Shown in pieces: positions 31,716 through 41,700 of a DNA stretch of 64,000 nt (within the stretch, counting starts at the first letter, position 1; every line of letters begins with the position of its first letter). The stretch lies in contig CAAAJI010000084.1 of NCBI GenBank assembly GCA_900642245.1, positions 1-64,000 on the forward strand, read 5' to 3'. This stretch comes from Fragilaria radians (taxonomy: Eukaryota > Bacillariophyta > Fragilariophyceae > Fragilariales > Fragilariaceae). The position numbers and the translations under genes are program-made. Below the pieces are notes generated by a model. That model made no database searches. It saw only the letters and a program-made list of their open reading frames with translations, and was not told the DNA's origin.

Positions 31716-31719
31716 ATGA
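31708..31719 (+). promoter_or_regulatory. Minimal upstream ORF overlapping the RecQ4 start codon
   Basis: ATG TGT CAA TGA at 31708-31719; its stop overlaps the CDS start as ATGA. If transcription starts upstream of 31708, this three-codon ORF could impose reinitiation on the helicase. It may equally lie outside the mRNA. Confidence 0.3.
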
Positions 31720-34700
31720 AACGATTACATCCAAACGACAGAGATAATGGATTTGTCAAACCTCTACAGATAAAGCGAAAATGTAAATCAGATATACCTC
31801 CGACTGAAACTACACGTTTCCTGGAATCTCTGCTTGATGGGAGAAAAGAAACAATTAAGAAAATTAAGAAATCGAAGCATGTTGAAGTTTCTCCAAAGGT
31901 TGCAATCGAGAACAATCCATCGAAAGCAGCTCTACATTCCTCCAAATCTCTCTGCCTTGGATCTTTATCAGAAGCAAAGACTTTCTTGATTTCCGAAAGA
32001 AAGGCTCAGAAAAAAACTTGCCATGCAAATAATCAATGGTCAAAACCTTGTCCTCCCATTGAGAAATCTGTTTTTCTTCAACGCAAAGAAGAACCTCGAA
32101 CCACAAGGCTAGTTTATGGCTACCAGGGTTCTGCTAATCGAGAGATTCTTCCTTATACTGGTATGGAGGAAGGCATGCAATTTTTAAAGAGTAAGAAATC
32201 ACAAGTTGCCATTAATGAGACCTATAATGTAACTCATTCCATGGATGCAAAAATGAATAATGAGTGGAAAACGAAGTCAAATGAACACACGGAACAGAGT
32301 TGTATTCTCAAATTACCTCATTTTTCAACAAACAAGGACAGCGCCACTCTAGCCCTGACACCGACTTTGAATATTAAAGATGAAGCATCAAGTGGAACAC
32401 CTGGATCACTTTCATTATCCATTGCAAAAAAGCTTCCTTGCCGTATGTATTTATCACGAAATTCAAAAGTCCCCACGTTACTCAATATTAGTATACCTCC
32501 TGATGCCTCCTGTAAGGATGAGAAAAAGGCTAAACTCGAAATTAGATCCCTAGGAAATCAGAACCATTTTAAGGATGTTTTAGGAGATGGCCTTCAATTA
32601 TCTGCAACAGAGACAACTTTTCAAAACACTGCAGTGTCTAACATGGAAAAACTTACTTCAAGAGACAAGATGGATAATCAGAGACGTTACGAGGAGCAAT
32701 CATCATGGGACTTTCAACGGTTAGAGCAATTAGATAAACAAAAAAAAGAAAAGAAAAACCTAACAAGAACTCATAATTTTGTGAGATCTAATTTGAAAAA
32801 TAAGCTTGGCTCTTGTAAAGCAATCACTTCGAGGGTAAAAAGTAGCAAACAAAAGATGAGAGATTCTGGAGACACTGTGGTATCACCATGTGTCCGTAAT
32901 CCAATAACAATTGATCCACTGGATGACTATTTAGACGGTGTTTTTCACAACGAAAATGAGAAACCACTTGAAAGTAAAGAAAGCAACAGCGCTGTGATTT
33001 GCAGTGGACACGCAATGGCCTGTGTAATCCGAATAGTCAAAAAGGCTGGGCCTAATCGGGGAAGAAAGTTTTATGTGTGCTCGATGCCTAGGGGCGAGAA
33101 CTGTAATTTTTTTGAATGGTATGATGATTCGATTACTACTATCAAGGAGACAATGTTAAAACAATCGTCTTATTCTGGCTTTCTTGCAAGACAAACGACA
33201 AGTTATTTGCAGAGGATGAGAATGTTAACAGTCCCGGAACTAAAGAAAGAAGCCAATGATCGAAGTTTGTGCACTTCGGGAAAGAAGAAGGATCTCCTCA
33301 TTCGACTAGCGGTTTCTATACGAAATGATTTGGCAAGCTCTGCAATTACCCAAGAAAACGTTCCTCAGAACATGAATTTCATTCAAGATGACGAGTTTTC
33401 AGATGATTCTTCAATTGAGCTTGAGTTTTTTGGTGAACAAAATATTCAAAATAATTTGACAGGATCTGAGATTCAAGATGACACTGATTATCACACTAAT
33501 AATATCATTAAAAGTGATAAGAATCTAGATGATTCTTCGATTGAGCTAAACGAGAAGGATTCCTTCCAACAGAATCATCTGAAAGTGACGGATTGTGGCA
33601 AAGTCGATAATTTAGAATCCAAGATACAAAACTCTTTATGCAATATTTTTGGTTTGACAGAATTCCGCGATGGACAAGAATGGGCAATAAAACGATGCTT
33701 CGAAAACACACGCTCACTTTTAGTCGCCCCAACAGGTTCAGGAAAGTCGTTATGTTATTCCCTTCCCGCTGCTATTCTAGATGGTGTCTGTATTGTCCTT
33801 TCTCCCTTGATATCTCTGATAGAAGATCAGTTGAGGCAGCTCCCGACCACGATTTCTGCTGCCACATTATCTGGTGGAATGACAAAAAAATCTATTGCAT
33901 GCACTATTGACGACGTTATAAAAGGCAGGATTAAGGTCCTATTCCTATCCCCGGAGCGTCTTACCAGTCCTTCGTTCCGTAGACTTTTTACTCCATCATG
34001 GAATTCCGAAACACAGGTGGTTTCCCGTCCTTTTCCTCCAGTGTCCCTGTTTTGCATTGACGAAGCTCATTGTATGAGCCAATGGGCGCACAATTTTCGA
34101 CCTTCATATTTACGCATTAAATCACTAATCGGATGTATTGAGCCCCGGAGCATTTTGGCGATCACAGCTACAGCTGGTCCGCCAGTTATTCGTGACATTT
34201 GCTCCGTGTTGAACATTACGGATGAAGGTGTAAAAGTTCTCAAAAGTTTTCGTGACAATATCTATGTTACTTGTAAGGTAATGGAAACTTATGAATCAAA
34301 GCTTTCCCTGATAAAGGATCTTTTGATGAAGGCTTCAAAGAACCTTCAAGGTCGAGATGTGATTTCTGGCCTCCAACATGGATGCCTCGAGCGTGCAAAC
34401 GTAATTGTATATGTTTGGCGTCAGAGAGACGCAGAGGTTGTAGCCGAATATCTCAAGAACTCAGGAGTTGAAGGAGGTGTTACGGTATATCATGCTGGTT
34501 TGGATTCGAAAGCAAGAGCAGTGGCGCAGAGTCGATTTTTAAGGGGAAAAGTCCGGATATGTGTCGCGACAATCGCCTTCGGGATGGGAATAAATAAAAC
34601 TGATGTCGATGCCGTGCTGCATTTTAATCTTCCATCCTCGGTTGAACATTACCTACAAGAAATCGGAAGAGCAGGACGAGATGGCCGTCCTTCTAAGGCG

Positions 34701-35834
34701 ATTGCGTTAATTTCTGAAAGCGAGGCTCTGGAACGCCACTCTCTGGCGCATTCTGACTTAGCTTCTCTGTCCCAAGTGAAGGTATTACTGCAACTGGTAC
34801 AATCCAGAATACTTCTGGTAAGAAGCGATATTTCATCCATGAGAGAAGAAGCCGATAATCGTCATCTATTCGTTGCAATTCCTGTGGATTTAGCTGTTTC
34901 CTCTATCGATTGCAAAGTTGAAACGATTGAGACATTGTTGGCACTTGGTGAAAATAATGAATCAATTTGCTTAGGTTTACGACTTGAAGGACGTGTTAGC
35001 GACGTTGTTAAAATTAGATTAAAGCGTGACCCCCTTGAAAAGCTTGAGCTTCGAGAGCCTATTGCGCGATATTTTTCACAATGCGCTGTCAAGATTTCAG
35101 AGCATAACAGTGAAGACTATTCCCTTTCTTCCCATCATTCCTATTGTTTTGGTACATATGAGATCTCTGTGTCACGTTGCGCAAATATGATGGGGCCTTC
35201 CGCTGAGCCTAGACATGTTCATGCTGCATTGAGGCGTCTACAACTAGCAGGAGAGCTAGATTTGAGATTTGAGAATAAAGGAGTTGCCCTCTTGCTACGT
35301 TGTCATTCAAATGTTTTCTTGGAAGAATTAAATCTATCTGATAATGCACAGGCGTTGTTGAATATTTTCTCTACTCAAATCATGAATGTTGCAGCAAAAG
35401 TAAAGAAAATTGATAGAATTTTGAGGGAAGTTGCAATACTAGAGTTTGATGAGAGCAACGAAGCGTTGCAATTGGCCAGATTTCAAGAGCTCGTTTCTGA
35501 TGAATTATCCAGGACTGAAGAATATGTCGAAGAAGTGAATTCCAGCATTGCAATTCCTGAAGGTGATATGATGTTTTTGAAGCATGATGCCCACTCTGTC
35601 TTGCAGTATCTTGTTTCGAATGCAGAAGACTCCGCGAAAGCATGTAATGCACACACGGTGCGTTTTGACGATCCCGAATTTTCAGATTATGTGGCGCTTA
35701 TTGTGGCAAAATATCTTCATGGCATCGTCACCAAGAAGAGCTTTGATTCATCTAAAAAGGACACGTTATTGTTTGGAAAATGGAAGCACATAAATTTTTT
35801 GACCACAGTACAAACTGTGAAGGATTGTTTATAA
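31716..35834 (+). CDS. RecQ4-type ATP-dependent DNA helicase with GRF zinc finger and SAP motif
   Basis: 1372 residues, one exon, from ATG 31716; the frame extends 6 bp upstream only as GTG-TCA. The N-terminal 420 residues are basic and Ser/Lys-rich without a clear fold. A GRF-type zinc finger (429-467: CSGH...GPNRGRKFYVCSMPRGENCNFFEW) and a SAP-like motif (about 503-537: LTVPELKKEANDRSL) precede two acidic repeats ending in DDSSIELE/N. The helicase core (643-1010) has Walker A APTGSGKS (671-678), the DEAH box in CIDEAHC (780-786), AITATAG, VATIAFGMGINKTDV and motif VI EIGRAGRDG. The sequence SQWAHNFRPSYLRI after the DEAH box is the RecQ4 hallmark. RecQ4 proteins act in replication initiation and repair in the nucleus. 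The Sld2-like N-terminus is not obvious. Confidence 0.9.
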   Translation: MKRLHPNDRDNGFVKPLQIKRKCKSDIPPTETTRFLESLLDGRKETIKKIKKSKHVEVSPKVAIENNPSKAALHSSKSLCLGSLSEAKTFLISERKAQKKTCHANNQWSKPCPPIEKSVFLQRKEEPRTTRLVYGYQGSANREILPYTGMEEGMQFLKSKKSQVAINETYNVTHSMDAKMNNEWKTKSNEHTEQSCILKLPHFSTNKDSATLALTPTLNIKDEASSGTPGSLSLSIAKKLPCRMYLSRNSKVPTLLNISIPPDASCKDEKKAKLEIRSLGNQNHFKDVLGDGLQLSATETTFQNTAVSNMEKLTSRDKMDNQRRYEEQSSWDFQRLEQLDKQKKEKKNLTRTHNFVRSNLKNKLGSCKAITSRVKSSKQKMRDSGDTVVSPCVRNPITIDPLDDYLDGVFHNENEKPLESKESNSAVICSGHAMACVIRIVKKAGPNRGRKFYVCSMPRGENCNFFEWYDDSITTIKETMLKQSSYSGFLARQTTSYLQRMRMLTVPELKKEANDRSLCTSGKKKDLLIRLAVSIRNDLASSAITQENVPQNMNFIQDDEFSDDSSIELEFFGEQNIQNNLTGSEIQDDTDYHTNNIIKSDKNLDDSSIELNEKDSFQQNHLKVTDCGKVDNLESKIQNSLCNIFGLTEFRDGQEWAIKRCFENTRSLLVAPTGSGKSLCYSLPAAILDGVCIVLSPLISLIEDQLRQLPTTISAATLSGGMTKKSIACTIDDVIKGRIKVLFLSPERLTSPSFRRLFTPSWNSETQVVSRPFPPVSLFCIDEAHCMSQWAHNFRPSYLRIKSLIGCIEPRSILAITATAGPPVIRDICSVLNITDEGVKVLKSFRDNIYVTCKVMETYESKLSLIKDLLMKASKNLQGRDVISGLQHGCLERANVIVYVWRQRDAEVVAEYLKNSGVEGGVTVYHAGLDSKARAVAQSRFLRGKVRICVATIAFGMGINKTDVDAVLHFNLPSSVEHYLQEIGRAGRDGRPSKAIALISESEALERHSLAHSDLASLSQVKVLLQLVQSRILLVRSDISSMREEADNRHLFVAIPVDLAVSSIDCKVETIETLLALGENNESICLGLRLEGRVSDVVKIRLKRDPLEKLELREPIARYFSQCAVKISEHNSEDYSLSSHHSYCFGTYEISVSRCANMMGPSAEPRHVHAALRRLQLAGELDLRFENKGVALLLRCHSNVFLEELNLSDNAQALLNIFSTQIMNVAAKVKKIDRILREVAILEFDESNEALQLARFQELVSDELSRTEEYVEEVNSSIAIPEGDMMFLKHDAHSVLQYLVSNAEDSAKACNAHTVRFDDPEFSDYVALIVAKYLHGIVTKKSFDSSKKDTLLFGKWKHINFLTTVQTVKDCL

Positions 35835-36544
35835 CATCAGATACCATGATGTAATGTGAATACTGATTGATTCACTTCGGTTTGTAACCTTGACTGTGGA
35901 GAGCCTCCAGATGCTTATAAAGAGATCAATAGCAAGGCGTATAACTTGTACCTCCGCTTATCCAATATCACAGGGAGTTATCAGAATGATGTACTTATTA
36001 TCAAGTTGCGCTACATGTAATTGTGAAAGCGTGATATCAATAAAAAGAGTTTCCAGTCCCTCGGTTGAGACATGAACGATGCTGCTTGCGATAAGTTCAA
36101 TTGTAAATATCTCTTGACCGTCCTTCTTTCAAGCTTAAGATGTATTGAAGAAAGAAAACATAGGTTACAGCTATACTGCTGCTTCGCGGTTTATCTTTAT
36201 TGACTCACTACACAGCATGTCGTTGGAATGGGATAGCACGATATATTGGTTTCCCTCAACAAGATGATGACAATTCGGATAAATCTTAATTCATTTTTGG
36301 TCTCCAAAGTAATTGACTAGTGGCTACTGCAACCAAGAACATAAGAAGCATGTGTAGTAATTAGTTTAACTATAAGTTAAAATTAAAATGACTTTGCTTT
36401 GCCGATAGAAGCCATACTTTGCCTCCTCATAATTTGTGTCAATTGAGTTTCATTCTTGAAGAACCCAATGAACATGAGATAAGTTCAAGTTCCTTTTAGT
36501 CTTCCATTGTTTACTTTATAGAAAAATATAGTTTGCTTAAGTAT

Positions 36545-36780
36545 CTCTGATCAAATTTTTAGTTAAAATATCAGCATCGTTTACCTCTGTTGTAAGAAAG
36601 ATAATCTTTATGGACAAAATGAACATGTAGTTTCCGCCACAAAAAATAGCGCCAATGTCGATATGGACCAAAGAGTTGGACGTGTCAATAAAATCCCAGA
36701 CTGTCTCATGATCTCTTTGAGTGCGTCAGACATAGCTACGTAGCTTTCGGAATAGAGACATTTAAATAGGATTCATATTC
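36545..36780 (-). pseudogene. Ty1/copia RNase H C-terminal relic
   Basis: Minus-strand frames read KATYVAMSDALKEIMRQSGIL, matching the copia RNase H segment SSTEAEYVALSDA.KEI..L..LL. After a frame change IKIIFLTTEVNDADILTKNL matches the last conserved copia block I...FV.T..N.AD.LTK.L. Only about 240 bp can be recognised. Confidence 0.7.
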
Positions 36781-37539
36781 ATCATCGCACTATTAGACCT
36801 TATAATCATTGATATGTCCACATAGTGTCAAAGTAATATCTTTTCCACCAAGATAAGAGTTCAAGACTTAGTCAGAGGCTTTCTTTGTCCTAATGCAAGT
36901 TAGATGATAGAGGAGCCCAATGTGAATTCCCTTGGAATATGATACGTAATAGGACGAGAATTAGGTATGATCCCTCACTTTATATGAGTTGTAATTAACT
37001 CGTCTCAAATAACTTACCAAATTGAGCGTAGGGAGCAGTAAGCAATGAGTAAGCAAGAAGAAGGTTGCCTACTAGTGGTGATAGACCATAATTTTAAAGA
37101 GCCAATGAACTCAAACAAATCATAACAGCTAATATGAAGAGGCATTGGAAAAATATGTTCGAAGAAAAAGACATGGAGGTCTTTGAGACACATGTGAGAA
37201 TCAAGGAATTTGACTAGCACCCTTTGGCAGAGATGTATCAAAGATGCAATTTTGGAGTTTGAAAGTCTTTCGCTTCGTTAACTTGGGTACAGGTTTAAAC
37301 CATAAAGGGAGATGATTATTTGTCAAAAGGTTTTGGGAAACTTTTTCTATAACGGTTTATGAACCTCTTGGTGCTCTCAGATTCTTATTCTACTTCGTTA
37401 CATATTTCTGCGTAATAATATTTTGCTGTATTGTCCTGTAGCTTGCTTTTGAAAAGATGGCACGGTTCAAAAGTTACAATGTCAAAACAAAGGCAACATT
37501 TTTTGCTGTGATGGAATTTTTTCTTTGACCACAAAGGCT

Positions 37540-38122
37540 CATTTTTCAATGATGTCAAACAAAAGAACAAATCCAGATTCAACAGGAGATGCAAAAAGAA
37601 AGGAAGGCCTGTAAAGTCTAAATACAACCTTTCCTATGCTGTGAATCTGGTAAGTTGATACCGATTACTCAACCTCTTTCACAAGTTGACAATGAAGATG
37701 AGCAAGTGAGGCAGCTGTTGTCCAGGAAGGGAGCATTTTTGGCTGGTGGCTTGTGGACTACTAGAATCGGGAATTCAAATGTTGCAATCCGTGCCCAGAG
37801 GGAGCAACTTCTTTGTGAAGATGAAAAGGCTAAGTTGTTGAATTGCAACTGATCCGAACGGCAGGCGACACTGCTTCTAAATGCGCAGGAAGCTATGCAC
37901 AAGTATGATACCATTGGGAGCAATGCTTTGAATGACAAGGATTGGGGTTTTATTACTCGTTATGTCCTCCCCAGATGCTAAAGCATCAGGACAATTGGTA
38001 GACTTGAAAAAGAAAGAGACAATTATTGCAAAATTATCTACGCTTGAGAGGCATTGGAAAACATACATTCCAGCGTTTAGACACACTGTGCTGCTCACAT
38101 ACGTTCAATGGGGTCTTTCTTA
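37540..38122 (+). pseudogene. Unclassified coding relic, possibly from a DNA transposon
   Basis: Three consecutive plus-strand frame pieces have protein-like composition. They are a basic piece with KSRFNRRCKKKGRPVKSKY (about 37565-37630), a helical piece GAFLAGGLWTTRIGNSNVAI...REQLLCEDEKAKLL (37655-37850), and ATLLLNAQEAMHKYD...LNDKDWGFITRYVLP then ASGQLVDLKKKETIIAKL (to 38122). They are separated by a stop and frame changes. I do not recognise the family with certainty; a transposon-associated protein is a guess from context. Confidence 0.35.
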
Positions 38123-38735
38123 ACTAGTTTCCATTCTAAGGACTAAAATCAAACACTGTCTTTGTCTTCAAATACAACATCAATGATGACTTGACTTTTT
38201 GTAAAAAATATTTTCGTCTGTTCTCGCGGTAGAAGTGTGGCAGTCTCACTTTATGGTTAGCTCGTCAGAATTTTTATCCAGCCGACTAAACATAAGTCCA
38301 TGAATAACCGTCGAATAACAAAGCTTCCACTTGATAAAACGTGTATTTTTATATTTACTACACATTCCCATAATCTTAGTTCTGTACGAGCAGTTCAAGG
38401 TATCGTTTATTTTTTGTCGTCTCCCTTTATGGTTTAAACCTGTAATCAATTCTAAATTGAATGAAGGCTATCATTGAGTTAGAAGATTATTGTCCTACGT
38501 AATGTGACGTCAGCTGTACAGTTCATAAACATCCATGTATGAGGCAATTGTTCCTTGATTAACTATTAAATTTGTTTTGAGGTTAGGCATATTTTGAGGC
38601 ATTAAATAACATGGAGGGGTTGTCTCTGTTCAATTGGTCCCCATAACTCATTCCTTAGTCATAAATTAACTTCATTAAGGTCTGAGATAGAATAAAATTA
38701 GGGATACCTTCAAAACAATTGTCGCTACGGATGCA

Positions 38736-41700
38736 ATGGAACGACAACCTGATCACAGGTGTTTGTTACTGAACAAGCTGTATAATATCAAGAATGAAGA
38801 CCAAATAGTTCATCGTCTCTTAAGACCAGGATGGCTTGGAAAAGGTGACGTTGAGACAGTTTTGTTACGAACATCATCTGGGGCCGAATCTGTTGTCATT
38901 CGTGACAATGATACGGATCACATCAAAATTAAGCTTCAAAACTTAAATGAGAAGGGAATTATGGACGACAATCATCGAATATGCTGGACGAAATTCGAAG
39001 ATGCTGATAATTTTTTCCTGTGTGTCTTGATTTCACCGACTCAAATACGGGTTTGGGACTCCAGTTCTATTTTTGCCGGCGGTGAAGGAATGTTGGTCCA
39101 CATTCCCTGTGAGGCGACGTCGATTTTTCCTCTACAACTTGGAATTATTATTCAACGAAGAATATCTGTTGAAGATCAGGAGTATGACGAAGAAGAAGAT
39201 TTAATCTTCCTCTCAAAGGAACGATCGCAAAGGACTCTTTTACCCTCTTTATACTCCTTGTCACACCCACTCAAGAATTTCTTACCTATTGCGAATAGCA
39301 ATGTTTCAGAATCTCTAGTATTTGTTGGAAATTTGGATAAAATGCCAATAGCCATGACTTATAACATTGATACTATGCAGTATGCTGCTTGGAAAATCGA
39401 TCCTGCTGCCTCAGAGATTCCATTCGAGACAACTTGGGAGATTGACACTGTTGCGCCATTCTTAGTTCACGACATCGCAATAACTGAGGAAGGCTTTTCA
39501 AGTCAAACATCCATTACGTATAATCCGTCATCAACTGATGCTCTTGGTTTGGGACGGAAGAAAGCGGGAGTCGATATGTTAGCGACACTAAACATGATTC
39601 AGAACGATTATTCTCTGATGCTTTTACAAGAAGCAATGCATTGTCCTTCAGAGCGTCCAAAGCTTTCAAATCAAATTTTTGCTGCAGGAAATGCAATATA
39701 TGTTTGCACCGGAAATGAATTACTTATCTGGAGGCTAATTGAAGGCCGATTTTTCGTAAGCGCCACGATTCCATGCTCGCATGCATTGAAAATTGATTTA
39801 ATGCCGGATTCAAGTTCACAATTCGAGCCAAACATTATTCTTTTGGATCACAGCCTGAAGCTTTACCGTGGAGAAAACTTCGTTGCAGATGTCCAGCTTG
39901 AAAACATGGAAAGCATCACGTCCATACATGATCCTGTCGAAAATAGGCTTACCCTGGTTTCTAGGACTGGGGAATGTTGTCGTGTTGAGTTAGATATTAT
40001 TCTGACGCCATTGATAGAGCGTGTACTTTCAGCCTTGCATGCTTCGCTTGGTGACGTAGTACCTTTACGACTTCGGTTAGAATGTGCACGACTGCGATTG
40101 AGTGAGACCTTTTCTGCCTCTGACAACCCAGCTTGGTCTGTCCTTTCCCTGATACTCCGTCAACTACTACATAATGAAGAAAAGAGAAGCTCCAAAAATA
40201 ATGATTCATGTTGGAATCAGCTTTTAAATAGTTCATATCCTTCCTCCTACGAGGAAAGCTTTCCTTGCCTCGACGAAAATGTTCCACCTGAGGAACTTGT
40301 GAATAAGAATTTTGCTTCAGAATCACCAAATAACCACCCGGTAGACTTTGAGAACGGATCCGAGTCTGCTGCTTCTAAAGTTAAAGATGCGCTTTTTTCT
40401 CTTCATCAAGAGTTTCTACTATCACTTTCGACAGAGCCATGGTGTTCTCTCATCGAGAGACTGTGCGGTGATGAACGGCTAGACTCTTATGTAGACAAAA
40501 GTATAATCCATCGACCCCTGGATATTTTATACGGAGAAGCGCAAAGCAGGATGTCAAGTTCCACCCCTTGTATCAGGTCTTGGATAACTAAGTGTCTTGC
40601 TGGGCATGTTGACGAATATCATTTTTGGCCATCGACCGATACATTTTCATCCGTTTATCCAAGATTATACCTCGTTAAAAACGTGTTCAGTTCGATGGCT
40701 TGTCAAATAAGAAGCAATCAACCTTTCGATCAGTCTTTCGATCTCGATGTTGTGAGTTGTCTTCTTGAAGCCGGAATCACAGATCAAAATTTCGTAATAG
40801 AGGACTTCACATTGGGAATGGCACTTCCAATCATGGAAGCCTTGCTAAGGTGCGCTGATAGACCAAATTGTGAGGAGCTTTCACAGCTTTGTACTCAGGC
40901 GAGGAAGTTAATCGGTCGCGAGGATATTGTCGATCCAGATCTTGCGTCAAATGCTTGTGCCAGGGAGCCAGACGAATACAAAGACAATATTCTCGGAGAT
41001 GAGGATGGTTTAGTTGAAATTGAATCCTCTCACGCTCTTCGTTTCCGAGTAGATAATAGGTTGAAGGAGGTCGGGCGTTTGCTACGATCTTCAAAACCTG
41101 TATACCTGAAAGTATCGAGAGCGGTTGAAGTATCAGATCATGAGTACGAAAGACTAAAACAAGAGAGACTCCTGATTCTCATTCGCAGAGTTCTAGCTCT
41201 ACCACTTGGAAGAGGTATGTTCACTCTTGGCACTTTAGACTATGTACCTGCAGAAAACTTGCCGATACCAGATTTGTGTCTATCTGGAAGAGTTCCCCCC
41301 ACAATAACATCATAGCTTTGGATACTAGTCAATGTCCAACAGACATGACAATGTGGCCAAGTTTCCATAATGGGGTAGCTGCTGGTCTAAGGCTTCCTGC
41401 TGCTGTTGAAGATGCATCTCTCAAGATAACGAGATCGTGGATAATTTACAACAAAACTTCGTCTTACGGCAGTGAACCTCGTGACGAAGAAAGCAGTGCG
41501 ATTCATGCTCATGGTGGAGTTCTTATGGCACTTGGACTTCGAGGTCACCTCTCAGCGCTTTCAATGACAGACGTTTATGAATATCTTACACAAGGTTCGG
41601 TAACTATCTCCGTTGGTATGCTTCTTGGTATGGCGGCAAATAAGCGCGGAACATGTGACCCGTCCGTATCCAAAATGTTATGCTTGCACATTCCATCACT

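Larger units (their letters stand above)
35835..38735. other. AT-rich tract with transposon relics
   Basis: Gene-free apart from a copia RNase H tail (36545-36780, -) and an unclassified protein-coding relic (37540-38122, +), both listed separately. The remaining ORFs are 61-80 codons without motifs. The last few hundred bases contain the APC1 promoter. Confidence 0.5.
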
